From Vallitalea pronyensis (GTDB lineage Bacteria; Bacillota; Clostridia; Lachnospirales; Vallitaleaceae), in NCBI RefSeq assembly GCF_018141445.1, contig NZ_CP058649.1, positions 763,001-827,000 on the forward strand: a stretch of 64,000 nucleotides of DNA. The letters run 5' to 3'. Positions 1 through 9,414 of this stretch are shown piece by piece. The notes beneath the pieces were generated by a model that had not been told where the DNA came from, made no database searches, and worked only from the letters and a program-made list of their open reading frames with translations. The first letter of the stretch is position 1. Every line of letters begins with the position of its first letter. A program made the translations under genes and the position numbers.

Positions 1-2
1 TG

Positions 3-764
3 GCCATATGTGCAGGACTGGATCATATTGAAGGAGACCGTTATCTTATTATGGATTCCGACCTTCAGCATCCACCAACCTGTGTAAGAGATATGATGCG
101 CTTAATGGACAAAACAGGTGCAAATATTGTGGATGGGATTAAGCAAAAAAGAGGAAAAGAATCAAGGCTCTATCGGTCCATAGCCAAGCGATTTTATGGT
201 TTATTAAAGACCGCTACAGGACTAAATATGGATAATTCATCGGATTTTAAACTTATTGATGAGCGTGTGGTGGATGCTATCCGACAATTTCGAGAGAGTA
301 ATCTGTTTTTTAGAGGTGTTGTGGATTGGGTAGGTTTTCAGCGGACGGCTTACTATTTTGATGTAGAAGACAGACAGGAAGGTGAGACAAGCTTTTCCAC
401 GTTTAATTTAATGAAATTAGCCTGTAATGCCATTTTGTCCCATACCAGTAAACCCCTCTATTTAACCATTGTAGGCGGTGGTATATTTCTAATATTTGCA
501 TTGATATTAGGGGTACAAACATTGGTGAATTATTTTATGGGCAATGCCATTAGCGGCTTTTCCACAGTCATTGTATTATTATTGATGATTGGTTCCATGA
601 TTATGTTATCCTTGGGCATTATCGGTATCTATATATCACGTATCTATGACGAAGTGAAGCAACGGCCAAGATACATTATATCCGAATCAGCTAATGAAAA
701 AGAAATGAAGGCAGGAAGATTATATGAACCGATATATACAACGATTAAAGAAAATAATGGTTAA
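3..764 (+). CDS. GT2 family glycosyltransferase (DPM1/GtrB-like), 5'-truncated by window edge
   Basis: Predicted membrane-anchored transferase that loads a sugar from a nucleotide donor onto a polyprenyl phosphate at the cytoplasmic face. The reading frame is open from base 3, and the residues before the first in-frame ATG at 51 (AICAGLDHIEGDRYLI) continue the family motif, so the gene starts upstream of the window. The catalytic aspartate motif MDSDLQHPP is at 51-77. Two hydrophobic segments near the C-terminus (about 455-540 and 555-645) are the usual membrane anchor of GtrB/DPM1-like enzymes. It overlaps the following GtrA-like gene by 41 nt, which indicates translational coupling. The acceptor and the sugar cannot be read from the sequence. 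Confidence 0.9.
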   Translation, partial: AICAGLDHIEGDRYLIMDSDLQHPPTCVRDMMRLMDKTGANIVDGIKQKRGKESRLYRSIAKRFYGLLKTATGLNMDNSSDFKLIDERVVDAIRQFRESNLFFRGVVDWVGFQRTAYYFDVEDRQEGETSFSTFNLMKLACNAILSHTSKPLYLTIVGGGIFLIFALILGVQTLVNYFMGNAISGFSTVIVLLLMIGSMIMLSLGIIGIYISRIYDEVKQRPRYIISESANEKEMKAGRLYEPIYTTIKENNG

Positions 765-1161
765 TCCAACCTATCAGAAAATGATACGTTATGTGATCAT
801 TGGGGGCTTAACGACTTTGGTAAGCTTTGGTTCAAGCTGGGTGATGGTATATCCTCTACGGATGAATCCTAATCTAGCCAATACGTTATCCATTGTCTTA
901 GCCATACTTTTTGCTTACATAACCAATAAGCGATACGTCTTTAAAAGTAAGTGTGATTCCTATAGAGAAGTGGCAATAGAAGGTTTTCGCTTCTTTTCAT
1001 CAAGAGTTATCACCATGCTCATCGAAATTGGCGGTGTATTTGTTTTAAACACCCTTTTGCAGATGGAATTTATGTTATCGAAAGGTTTCATGAACGTGAT
1101 TGTCTTAATCTTGAATTATGTGTTTTCACAGTTCCTTATTTTTAGAAAAAGCACGTGTTAA
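724..1161 (+). CDS. GtrA-like family membrane protein
   Basis: Small polytopic protein of 145 residues with four predicted membrane helices, the fold and length of the GtrA family. GtrA proteins are thought to flip a lipid-linked sugar across the cytoplasmic membrane after a GtrB-type enzyme has made it. The family-like motif ANTLSIVLAILFAYITNKRYVF lies around residues 52-73 (the NKRYVF end is the most typical part). The gene overlaps the upstream GT2 gene by 41 nt, so the two are almost certainly made together as a transferase/flippase pair. The start within the upstream gene fits the coupling; there is no separate promoter visible. Confidence 0.85.
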   Translation: MNRYIQRLKKIMVNPTYQKMIRYVIIGGLTTLVSFGSSWVMVYPLRMNPNLANTLSIVLAILFAYITNKRYVFKSKCDSYREVAIEGFRFFSSRVITMLIEIGGVFVLNTLLQMEFMLSKGFMNVIVLILNYVFSQFLIFRKSTC

Positions 1162-1195
1162 TAGATGTTTCACCTAGATGAGAAGGGAGCGTATT

Positions 1196-2854
1196 ATGTC
1201 ATTACAAAAGAAGGGGTTGGTGGATCGTTATGGGCTTATGTCCATAACAATCTTTGTGTTTATAGGTGCTTATATGATAAGCAGTTATGTCCGTCTCTAT
1301 GGAGACGATTTTTTCTATTCGGTTTTTACCACAGGTGATTTTGATTATTTTATTAGCCGGCATATGGATCATTATGCACGTGCCAATGGTCGTGTCATCG
1401 TTCACCTGTTAGCAACAGGTTTTTTAGGTATTGATTCCATATACTGGGTCCTATGTAATGCTGTCATGTTAGCTGGGATTGTCTATTTTGGGGCAAAAAC
1501 AGCTTGTTATACGGCACATGATGAGCAGGGTAAGGTAATAAGTGGAGGTCTCATCATGGCTGTTGCCATAGGGTATCTTAACCCCCATCTGACCCGTCAA
1601 AGTGTTTATTGGTTAACAGGGTCTTTTAACTATGTTTATCCACTGTTTATGCTGTTGATATACTGGTATTTTTTAAATAAGACCTTCTATGGACGTCATT
1701 ATAAATGGTATGTGCCCCTCCTTGCATGCCTATCAGCAGCAACCGTAGAGCAGGGGAGCTTAATGACTTTTGGGCTAACCCTTTTGGTATGTTTAGACCT
1801 TGTTATGATGAGAAAATATAAATGGAATACATGGATGACCATCACGTTATTAGCAGCGGCTATTGGTATGTTAACGGTGATTTGTTCGCCAGCTGTGCTC
1901 TTAAGAGCATCCATAGAAGACGCACCTCGACAAGGATTTATAGAACTGTTGAAGTACAATATGAAGAGTCAAGGTTTTATGTTTTTATTCTCCAAGTATA
2001 TGGCACCTTTTCATGTCTTATCTTTAGGGGCTGCATGGGGTGTTATTATAACGTTGCAAAAGAAAATTGCCCATAAGTTTTTATGGTTTAAGGCAGTTGT
2101 CTATGTTGGAGGTGGTCTGGCAAGTCTAGGGTTACTCATTCATTTGTATGCCTTTAAATTGCTGCATTACCCAACGTATAGTCACCTTCTTAGAGATTTC
2201 ATATACTTAGGTGTAGGGGTAGGCTATCTTTTTACCCTGCTATATGGGGCTCTTTTGGTGTATCGCTACAAGTGGATTAAACATTATACCGTACCCATTA
2301 TCGCCCTGATTTTAGCATTTGGGTCCCAAATCATGATGCTTGTTTCCCCTGTTTATGGACCACGAAATTTAATATTTGTCATCTTTATGCTGGCTCTCTA
2401 TGGGGCAGCTCTCATTCCACACTTGAACTCCAGAGGATTGACAGGTGTTATCGGTGTTATATTGTGTCTTATCATGGAAGTGCCATGGTTATTACCTCTT
2501 GCTGTAACGGGTCTTGTGCTCACCCTATGGATGCATAACCATCAGGCTAATAGCTATAGAAAAACAGGTATCATCATAAGCTATATAAGTCTGGTTCTAT
2601 TGGCTATGGCCTTGATGAAACCAACGGTAGAAGGGTACCAAGATAATGCCATAACATACGATGAAAATCTTGCAAGGGTTGATGAATATAAAAACAGTGG
2701 GCAAAAGGTACTTATGCAGCACATGTTCAAAGAAGATACCTATGGATGGGTCATGCCCTATCATAATGATTACTATGAGCCATATTATAAAATATATATG
2801 GATGTGGATCACAATACAGAGATAGAATGGGTTAATGGAGGAATAGAAAAATAG
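1196..2854 (+). CDS. DUF6056-like polytopic membrane protein, probable GT-C type glycosyltransferase
   Basis: Large integral membrane protein of 552 residues with about a dozen hydrophobic segments. Near residue 36 it has GDDFFY after the first membrane helix, and further on YWLTGSFNYVYPL, both patterns I associate with DUF6056 proteins of Firmicutes surface-polysaccharide loci. An acidic pair after the first helix is also how GT-C enzymes place their catalytic residue, so sugar transfer from a lipid-linked donor on the outer face is a reasonable inference. An ATG at 1178 also exists, but AAGGGAG at 1183-1189 sits just upstream of the ATG at 1196, which I take as the start. It follows the GtrA-like gene by 34 nt and is likely in the same operon. 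Confidence 0.75.
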   Translation: MSLQKKGLVDRYGLMSITIFVFIGAYMISSYVRLYGDDFFYSVFTTGDFDYFISRHMDHYARANGRVIVHLLATGFLGIDSIYWVLCNAVMLAGIVYFGAKTACYTAHDEQGKVISGGLIMAVAIGYLNPHLTRQSVYWLTGSFNYVYPLFMLLIYWYFLNKTFYGRHYKWYVPLLACLSAATVEQGSLMTFGLTLLVCLDLVMMRKYKWNTWMTITLLAAAIGMLTVICSPAVLLRASIEDAPRQGFIELLKYNMKSQGFMFLFSKYMAPFHVLSLGAAWGVIITLQKKIAHKFLWFKAVVYVGGGLASLGLLIHLYAFKLLHYPTYSHLLRDFIYLGVGVGYLFTLLYGALLVYRYKWIKHYTVPIIALILAFGSQIMMLVSPVYGPRNLIFVIFMLALYGAALIPHLNSRGLTGVIGVILCLIMEVPWLLPLAVTGLVLTLWMHNHQANSYRKTGIIISYISLVLLAMALMKPTVEGYQDNAITYDENLARVDEYKNSGQKVLMQHMFKEDTYGWVMPYHNDYYEPYYKIYMDVDHNTEIEWVNGGIEK

Positions 2855-2910
2855 ATAAAAAGAAAGTAAGGAAATTCTCATATGTTTTCATGAACATATC
2901 ATTTTTTCCA

Positions 2911-2945
2911 GCAAAAACCACTAGACTCAATGTTGTCTAGTGGTT
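2911..2945 (-). terminator. Terminator of the molybdenum hydroxylase operon
   Basis: Perfect 11-bp stem (2916-2926 with 2935-2945, core CCACTAGAC/GTCTAGTGG) and an 8-nt loop. Read on the minus strand the stem is followed by TTTTTGC, so it ends transcription arriving from 2966. It may also stop transcription from the convergent gene ending at 2854. Confidence 0.8.
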
Positions 2946-2965
2946 GAGTTATATGCTTATATGTC

Positions 2966-3436
2966 TTAATTTTTATTTTGCTCTACCTCTTGAATGGCTT
3001 CATACATCTCTTCATAACATGTACAGCGGCAGATGTTGGACGTCATCCATTCCTTTATAACATCTTCTTTTGGGTGAGGGTACTTATGAAAGAGTCCCTC
3101 TATATTCATGATGAATCCAGAGGTGCAGTAACCACATTGAAAAGCCAAATATTTCATGAAAGCATCTTGTACAACCGTATCTTTTAGGCCTTCTATGGTT
3201 GTGATGTGATGACCCACTGCTTCAACGGCAAGCATAAGGCATGATTTCATAGGTTGGCCATCAATCAGTATGGTACATGCGCCGCAATTACCCTGAAGAC
3301 ATCCCGGTTTCGCACCAGTTAAACCAAGTTCTCTCCGTAATACGTCCACCAGTATATCACTAGGCTGTATGCTAACGTTAAAAGACGCACCATTCACTTG
3401 AAGCGTTATAGTACAGTTGCTTTTATAATATTTCAT
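2966..3436 (-). CDS. Xanthine dehydrogenase family, [2Fe-2S] iron-sulfur subunit
   Basis: Small electron-transfer subunit of a molybdenum hydroxylase (xanthine dehydrogenase / CoxS family), 156 residues. The first plant-ferredoxin-type cluster is bound by C46-X4-C51-X2-C54-X11-C66 and the second by C101-X2-C104 and C136-X-C138. The second motif reads CRCTCY where most relatives have CRCTGY; the extra cysteine C140 is a mild oddity. Two starts are possible: GTG at 3445 and ATG at 3436. GGAAGG at 3450-3445 is 8 nt before the ATG, so I chose the ATG. It is the last of three genes; the FAD-subunit stop codon (3440-3438) lies just before this start. Confidence 0.92.
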   Translation of the reverse strand: MKYYKSNCTITLQVNGASFNVSIQPSDILVDVLRRELGLTGAKPGCLQGNCGACTILIDGQPMKSCLMLAVEAVGHHITTIEGLKDTVVQDAFMKYLAFQCGYCTSGFIMNIEGLFHKYPHPKEDVIKEWMTSNICRCTCYEEMYEAIQEVEQNKN

Positions 3437-3437
3437 T

Positions 3438-4271
3438 CTACTCACCTTCCAACTGGGTTAGTGCTTCCACTAACTGCTGTTTTAACACAAACTTTTTGTA
3501 AGGAGCCGAACCCTGTAAATTGGACACGATGCTACAGGGGATATTATGAATGGCCCGGTCAACCCTTTTATTTAGGGGTAAGGTATCATCATTTAACGCA
3601 TCTTCCACTTGACGGGAACGAAAAGCATTTTTACAGACGGCACTAAAAGCAGCTTTTAGTTTACCTTGGTCCTTTACCAACGAAAGTCCAATCAAAGGGT
3701 AACCAAATTCACCAATTTTCCGTAGTTTTTGTGTGTAATAAGGAAGATTTAGAACCCTTCTTGGTATGATAAATTGAACAATTAAATCCCCTGGCTGCAA
3801 GTGTAATCCATTATTATAAACCTCTAAAAAAGGTTCGTTTCGGATGCCTTCTTGATTAGCTATGATGACAGTTGTATCACTGATAAAAAAGGGAATAACA
3901 GCGTTTTTAAATGGTATCTTTCCACATAAATTGCCACCAATGGTAATTTTATTTCTAGAGGTATGGTCCGCTACAAAGGGACAAGAGTCACTTAAAAGAG
4001 GAAAAACGTCTGTGTTAGCAATGAAGGTTAGCGTATTGGCTGCACCAATATAAAGGGCATCATCATCTAAGGTAAATATCTTGAGTTCAGGAATCTGATT
4101 AACAGCGATAACCGCATCAAATTCAATTCTATTTTTATCCGCAAATGTAAGGATTTCGGTACCACCATTAAAATATAACACGCGTTTTCCATTAAGGGAT
4201 AAGAGGCCATACAAATCCACAGCTTCCTCAATGGTATCGCATACATAATAATCAAAACTAAACCCGATCAT
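3438..4271 (-). CDS. Xanthine dehydrogenase family, FAD-binding subunit
   Basis: Medium subunit of a molybdenum hydroxylase, 277 residues, carrying FAD that passes electrons from the iron-sulfur subunit to NAD or another acceptor. The FAD-binding motifs typical of the family are visible: FNGGTEIL around residues 34-41 and KITIGGNLCGKIPF around 107-120. The C-terminal half matches the CO dehydrogenase flavoprotein C-terminal domain by length and pattern. It overlaps the molybdopterin subunit gene by 14 nt and has an AAGGAGGG ribosome binding site inside the end of that gene. The substrate of the complex is not determinable here. Confidence 0.9.
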   Translation of the reverse strand: MIGFSFDYYVCDTIEEAVDLYGLLSLNGKRVLYFNGGTEILTFADKNRIEFDAVIAVNQIPELKIFTLDDDALYIGAANTLTFIANTDVFPLLSDSCPFVADHTSRNKITIGGNLCGKIPFKNAVIPFFISDTTVIIANQEGIRNEPFLEVYNNGLHLQPGDLIVQFIIPRRVLNLPYYTQKLRKIGEFGYPLIGLSLVKDQGKLKAAFSAVCKNAFRSRQVEDALNDDTLPLNKRVDRAIHNIPCSIVSNLQGSAPYKKFVLKQQLVEALTQLEGE

Positions 4272-6603
4272 GGTGTCCCTCCTTATTCTGCCATAATATT
4301 TCTGGCGTGAGAGGAAGTGTATTTAACTGTATGTTTAATGCATGGGACAGAGCATTGCTCAACGCAGCAGGCATACCGATGACACCATGTTCGCCAATAC
4401 CACCTGCGCCATATGGACCATCTGCTCCTGGTGTTTCTACGAATTCTACAGTATATTTATCCACTTCTCCATAGCGTATAATTAAGTAAGTACGCAAATT
4501 ATCATTCAAGGTAATGCCTTCATTGGTTCGGTAGAACTTTTCTCTAGAAGCAAAACTTAGTCCCATGTTCATCCCACCTTTAACCTGCCCTATAGCAAGA
4601 GCTGGATTGATGATCTTGCCAGCATCAATGACGGTATAGGCTTGATGTATTTTATACCGGTAGGTGCGAAGATTAATTTCCACTTCTACAGCCTGAGCCG
4701 CAACGGTCCATTGGGAGGCTGGATTCCCTTTCCCTGTATTTTTGTTAAGTGGTGTTAACCCATTGACGATATCTGTACCACTTCCGATGATTTCTCCCAT
4801 AATACTGTTTCCATTAGGAAATGAATATCCCAGTACAAGGTCTTTAAAAGCTATATGTATGGCAGGATTTGTTTTTACATAGATGTTTTCATCTTTCATG
4901 ACCAGCTGTTCTTTGCTATGGCGCAACACAAAAGAAGCCCGTGAAAGCAGTTCATCTTTTACCTGTTGTGCCGCTCGGAGGGTAGCATTTCCACACATAA
5001 ACATACCCCGACTTGCAGCGGTTTTCCAATCATGAGGAGCAGAGGAGGTATTGGCTGCAAAATCCACATGAACCTTATGATAGGGTATGGTTAATACTTC
5101 CGATACAATCTGTGCTAATGCAGATTTTGTGCCTTGCCCGATGTCGATTAATCCACATATTAAGTTCACACTGCCATCTCGCATAAAAGTGAGAACAGTG
5201 CCTGTTACGCAATCCGTTGGTACGGAAAATGATTTCCAAAAACAAGCAATTCCCCGAGTAAGAATGGTATCTTTTCCCGTTTGGATAATCTTCTGATTAT
5301 CCCATTGAAGGGTATCTTTTAATTTGTCGATGCATTGGCGTAGGTTTCCCACTTTGCCTATAAGTGTCGTATCCGTTGGTGTTGTATCCTCTTGTTGTAT
5401 AGCATTGATGTATCGAAGCTTTAATGGGTCCATGTGCAATTTTTTGGCTAATACATCCATGGCCCTTTCAACGGCATAGGTCATTTCAGCATGACCGAAA
5501 CCACGATAGGCTGTAGCAAAGGTATGATTGGTGTAGAGGCAGTAAGAGTCACAATAGACATTATTAATGTTATAGGGTCCTGTACAGTTTTGGGCAGCAG
5601 CACGAGCGATCACAATGGCTTTGTCTGAATAAGCACCCCCATCAAAGTAAAAAACCCCATGGTAGGCTTTTAGTTGTCCGTCCTTTGTTGCACCAAGGCG
5701 TATTGTTGCCGTTAGCCCTATGTGAACGGCACAAGTAATCATATCTTCATCTCTTGGTAATAGCAGCTTAACTGTTCTTCCATTAACAGCTTTGGACGCC
5801 AGATAACAAAGACATTCAATAATAACAGGGGTTTTGCCTCCATATGCTCCCCCTACAAAAGGAACTGTTACATTTACTTTGTTTTCGGGTACGTCAAAAA
5901 ATTTGGAAATATATTCCTTTATGACAAAGGGACCTTGGCTGGAAGAGTGAATATTGACTTGACCATCTGCTTGAATATTACAATAGCAACAATGTGTTTC
6001 CATGGGTGCATGATCCGATTGGGTAAAAGAAATAGAGTTTTCCACAACCACATCACAGGTATGAAATGCTTCCGTACCCTTGCGAATTTTTTGTAAGTTG
6101 GCGATGTTTGTATTGGGTATGGGGAATACGTCTTTTATTTCAGCTTCCGTGACACTTCTTTTATATTCACCCAAATAAGGGTGTAGCACAGGATAGTTAG
6201 GATTAAGGGATTCTTCAATGCTATTAATCACTTTAAGAGGTTTATAATGAACCTTAATCTTGGATGCAGCATTTTTGGCATGAGCATCTGTATCGGCTAC
6301 GACAATAGCAACAGGTTCGCCATAATAGCGTACCTTATCAATGGCAATGACAGGTCGGTCAACGATAATGGGTCCAGTTATTATAGGATATTCCCGGCCA
6401 GTAAGTATGGCTAAAACCCCATCCATGGATTGAGCTTCATGGGTATCAACTTCAAGGATGTCAGCATGGGCATATTGGCTTGTGACTAAACTGGCATAAT
6501 AGAAGTTTTGTTGAAAATCTGCAGTATAGTGTGCATTTCCTGTAACTTTATCCTTAGCATCTTTACGTAAAAAGGATTTACCTATATAGTCATCAGCATT
6601 CAA
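4258..6603 (-). CDS. Xanthine dehydrogenase family, molybdopterin-binding catalytic subunit
   Basis: Catalytic subunit, 781 residues, a normal length for the XdhA/CoxL-like single-chain form. It opens with GKSFLRKDAKDKVTGNAHYTAD, the usual N-terminal signature, has GGAYGGK near residue 255, TAYRGFGHAEM in the middle, and ends with GAGGIGEHGVIGMPAALSNA near residue 735, where the GE glutamate is the expected active-site base. The family hydroxylates N-heterocycles or aldehydes using a molybdenum cofactor and water. First gene of a three-gene operon with the FAD and iron-sulfur subunits. No XdhC-type maturation factor, molybdenum transporter or purine gene lies next to it, so the substrate could be a purine, another heterocycle or an aldehyde. 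Confidence 0.92.
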   Translation of the reverse strand: MNADDYIGKSFLRKDAKDKVTGNAHYTADFQQNFYYASLVTSQYAHADILEVDTHEAQSMDGVLAILTGREYPIITGPIIVDRPVIAIDKVRYYGEPVAIVVADTDAHAKNAASKIKVHYKPLKVINSIEESLNPNYPVLHPYLGEYKRSVTEAEIKDVFPIPNTNIANLQKIRKGTEAFHTCDVVVENSISFTQSDHAPMETHCCYCNIQADGQVNIHSSSQGPFVIKEYISKFFDVPENKVNVTVPFVGGAYGGKTPVIIECLCYLASKAVNGRTVKLLLPRDEDMITCAVHIGLTATIRLGATKDGQLKAYHGVFYFDGGAYSDKAIVIARAAAQNCTGPYNINNVYCDSYCLYTNHTFATAYRGFGHAEMTYAVERAMDVLAKKLHMDPLKLRYINAIQQEDTTPTDTTLIGKVGNLRQCIDKLKDTLQWDNQKIIQTGKDTILTRGIACFWKSFSVPTDCVTGTVLTFMRDGSVNLICGLIDIGQGTKSALAQIVSEVLTIPYHKVHVDFAANTSSAPHDWKTAASRGMFMCGNATLRAAQQVKDELLSRASFVLRHSKEQLVMKDENIYVKTNPAIHIAFKDLVLGYSFPNGNSIMGEIIGSGTDIVNGLTPLNKNTGKGNPASQWTVAAQAVEVEINLRTYRYKIHQAYTVIDAGKIINPALAIGQVKGGMNMGLSFASREKFYRTNEGITLNDNLRTYLIIRYGEVDKYTVEFVETPGADGPYGAGGIGEHGVIGMPAALSNALSHALNIQLNTLPLTPEILWQNKEGHHDRV

Positions 6604-6640
6604 AAAAGAGCCTCCTCAATAATGTGTTTGATATATGTTT

Positions 6641-6668
6641 ATTCAATAAGATTCAAAATATATGTCAA
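6641..6668 (-). promoter_or_regulatory. Candidate promoter of the molybdenum hydroxylase operon
   Basis: On the minus strand a perfect TTGACA (6668-6663) is followed after 16 nt by TTGAAT (6646-6641), a 4-of-6 match to the -10 consensus. The spacing and the distance to the start at 6603 fit a sigma-A promoter. The opposite gene at 6881 has TATAAT at 6840-6845 but no clear -35. Confidence 0.5.
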
Positions 6669-6880
6669 AATCCATATAAAAATAAAGGGAATGGGGTTTA
6701 TTTTACTCCATTAGCCAATAGAAGGATGACAACATAAGAATATCTTAAGACTTTTTATCCATGCTTCTTTAGATATCCTTGATAAAACGAACCTTGTCTG
6801 TTAACAAATACAAGAATAAATTTACCAAATTTTGCTCAGTATAATAAAGAACCATCCAGTGGAAGTACAGGAGGATAACC

Positions 6881-7813
6881 ATGAAGACGATTACCATTAT
6901 TGTACCATGTTATAACGAACAAGAAGTCATTCATACGTTTTATCAGGAGGTAACCAAAGTCATTGATAAGCTGTCTTATGATTTTGAGTTATTGTTTGTT
7001 AACGATGGTAGCCGTGACAAGACTCTAGCTGAAATCATCACACTACGCATGAAGGATAAACGCGTTACCTATGTGGACCTTTCGAGAAATTATGGGAAAG
7101 AAATTGCCATGGGAGCAGGGCTGGATTATGCTTCAGGGGATGCCGTCATCATTATGGATGCAGATTTACAAGACCCCCCAAGGCTTATACCAACCATGAT
7201 CGAGGAATGGGAAGAGGGCTATGATGATGTCTATGCAAAACGTACAAGCCGTAAAGGTGAAACCTTTATGAAGAAGTTTACTTCCCGTTGTTTCTATAAG
7301 CTTCTGAGTCGTCTAACAAGGGTGGATATACAGAAAGACACGGGCGATTTTCGCCTTTTAAGTCATAAAGCAGTAGAAGCCCTCAAAAGTTTTCGTGAAA
7401 GTCAGCGCTATACAAAAGGATTATTTAGTCTCATTGGCTTTAATAAAAAAGAAATAACCTTTGAGCGGGAACCAAGAGCAGCAGGAACCACCAAGTGGAA
7501 TTATTGGCGTTTAGTTGGACTTGCTATTGAGGGGATTACAACTTTCACCATCTCACCCCTTAGAATTGCCACATTTTTTGGCGGTATCACTGCTATTGGA
7601 GCATTGGTTTATATGATTTATATTGTGGTACGCACCATGGTTCAAGGTGTGGATATACCTGGGTATGCTTCTATTGTGAGTATTATGCTGTTCTTAGGCA
7701 GTATTCAGTTGATATGCATGGGTATATTAGGGGAATATGTAGGACGGGTTTTTAATGAAACCAAGAATCGACCTTTGTATTTTATTAATCGTCATGAAGG
7801 CGGCAACCAATAA
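6881..7813 (+). CDS. GT2 family glycosyltransferase (bactoprenol glucosyltransferase-like)
   Basis: 310-residue enzyme of the GtrB/CsbB/DPM1 group, expected to transfer a sugar from a nucleotide donor to undecaprenyl phosphate on the cytoplasmic side of the membrane. The N-terminal GT-A domain shows VPCYNEQE (about residues 8-15), VNDGSRDKT, and the catalytic MDADLQDPP near residue 93. Two membrane helices follow at about 228-250 and 262-285. AGGAGG at 6869-6874 precedes the ATG at 6881. It is complete, unlike the related gene at the left edge, and is followed 20 nt later by a polytopic GT-C-like gene that may use its product. Confidence 0.92.
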   Translation: MKTITIIVPCYNEQEVIHTFYQEVTKVIDKLSYDFELLFVNDGSRDKTLAEIITLRMKDKRVTYVDLSRNYGKEIAMGAGLDYASGDAVIIMDADLQDPPRLIPTMIEEWEEGYDDVYAKRTSRKGETFMKKFTSRCFYKLLSRLTRVDIQKDTGDFRLLSHKAVEALKSFRESQRYTKGLFSLIGFNKKEITFEREPRAAGTTKWNYWRLVGLAIEGITTFTISPLRIATFFGGITAIGALVYMIYIVVRTMVQGVDIPGYASIVSIMLFLGSIQLICMGILGEYVGRVFNETKNRPLYFINRHEGGNQ

Positions 7814-7833
7814 GCACGAAAGAGGAGAGCTAT

Positions 7834-9240
7834 ATGAGGCGTCTTAATCAAGTTTTTGATATCTATCTGATACTATTTTTTTCATTGGTCATTGGCTTAA
7901 CGGTTGCTTTTTTGTTTGAAATGGACGTTCATATAGTATATATCATTCCAGCGATACTTTTGATGGTCATCATCTATTGGGTTAGCGTTTATGGCACCAT
8001 ACAGTATTTCGGACTGTATCTTTTTTTATTCGTCTTATTGACCAAAGCCATAACCGTTGTTTTGATTGATACGCCACCCATCTCAGATTTTAAGATGATG
8101 ATTGATGCTGCAAAAGCATTTGCTGTAGGTGATTATGGTTTTAAAGATAATGGCTATTTTCAGGCTTGGGCTTATCAATCAGGATTTGTTGTTTATCAAG
8201 GTTTGATTATCAAGGTATTTGGGTATCATTTGATATTGATGAAGCTTATTAATTGCCTATGGATTGCCTTAACCACCCTTTTTATTTATAAAATTACAAA
8301 ACGACTGCTAAATGATGTGGCAGCTCGAGCAGCAGGGCTTCTGTATGCGGTTTATATCCCCTTTTTTCTCTATGCACCCGTACTCACCAATCAACATATT
8401 TCTACAATGCTCTATTATTTAGGGCTGTATTTTATAGTGAAAGAAGATTCACCCGGTTATAAAAATTGGATCATGGCAGGAGTTGCCTTAGCTCTAGGGA
8501 ATGTGATGCGCCCAATTGGTATCATTTGGCTGGCTGCCATTGGGCTATGGGCAGTTTTTGATTGCTTTTCAACAAGAAGGAGGCACCATCATGGGGTGCG
8601 TCTAAAAGGCTTTGCCATGTGTTTAGTCATCTATCTTGTGGTGTTCTATGGTATATCCCTACTGTTTATCCGGACAGGTATAACGGATACAGGTCTTAAG
8701 AACAATAACCCTTATTGGAAATTCGTTGTGGGGTTCAATGAAGATACGAATGGGCTTTACTCTTTTGAAGATGTAAAGATGTTAAAGGACCAACCCATCA
8801 ACCAAGCCCTCCTTGATAAGGAGAGGGCATTAATTCGCAAACGGTTAAGTATTCCCCCTAACAGGATGGCTATGTTAATGGTTAATAAAGTAGGGTCCAT
8901 GTGGGGAAAATATGAGTTAGGGGTTTTCACCTTTCCTCATATGTTAGGAAAAGATATCAAACGATTGGGCAGGGACTTTGATGCTTTACACACTAGCCTG
9001 TTAAATTTGGAAAAAATGATATATCTTCTAATGATTGGTTTGGTCGTATATGGACTGGTGATACAATTCATCCATGGACATCAAAGCAAATATAAGATTA
9101 TCTATTACGTCTTAACTCTGTACACAGGTATTCATTTTCTCATAGAAGTAAGCCCCCGTTATAAGTACGTTGTCATGGGGCTTGTGTTTATGCTGGCAGG
9201 CAATGGTATACGTTATATCAATCACCGAACCTCTCGGTAA
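7834..9240 (+). CDS. Polytopic membrane protein, probable GT-C glycosyltransferase (PMT/ArnT-like)
   Basis: 468 residues with about ten hydrophobic helices and an acidic residue in the first outer loop (PPISDFKMM near residue 83), the layout of GT-C enzymes such as PMT_2/ArnT. Such enzymes take a sugar from a polyprenyl-phosphate donor and move it onto a surface polymer or protein on the outside. It lies 20 nt behind a GtrB-like enzyme that would make such a donor. The start at 7834 has AGAGGAGAG just upstream. I recognise the fold class but not a named family, and the acceptor is unknown. Confidence 0.7.
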   Translation: MRRLNQVFDIYLILFFSLVIGLTVAFLFEMDVHIVYIIPAILLMVIIYWVSVYGTIQYFGLYLFLFVLLTKAITVVLIDTPPISDFKMMIDAAKAFAVGDYGFKDNGYFQAWAYQSGFVVYQGLIIKVFGYHLILMKLINCLWIALTTLFIYKITKRLLNDVAARAAGLLYAVYIPFFLYAPVLTNQHISTMLYYLGLYFIVKEDSPGYKNWIMAGVALALGNVMRPIGIIWLAAIGLWAVFDCFSTRRRHHHGVRLKGFAMCLVIYLVVFYGISLLFIRTGITDTGLKNNNPYWKFVVGFNEDTNGLYSFEDVKMLKDQPINQALLDKERALIRKRLSIPPNRMAMLMVNKVGSMWGKYELGVFTFPHMLGKDIKRLGRDFDALHTSLLNLEKMIYLLMIGLVVYGLVIQFIHGHQSKYKIIYYVLTLYTGIHFLIEVSPRYKYVVMGLVFMLAGNGIRYINHRTSR

Positions 9241-9334
9241 ATGAACTTATCATGTGGCATGATGAACGATTGTTTGGGTTAAGAAAGATGTAAATCTGCA
9301 AGACAATTCATAACGAAGTAATACGTTTGTTGAT

Positions 9335-9363
9335 GCATAACAAATGATGTTATAGACATAATA
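9335..9363 (+). promoter_or_regulatory. Candidate sigma-G promoter of tlp
   Basis: GCATA at 9335-9339 and CATAATA at 9357-9363 with a 17-nt spacer match the Bacillus sigma-G pattern (GHATR, about 18 nt, CATWHTA) at every defined position. This fits a small acid-soluble spore protein gene made in the forespore. A short hairpin (AGGTGT/ACACCT, 9371-9389) lies in the leader between promoter and ribosome binding site. Confidence 0.6.
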
Positions 9364-9414
9364 AACTATAAGGTGTTCCTACAACACCTAATCATTCATA
9401 AAGGAGAAAAAGAC

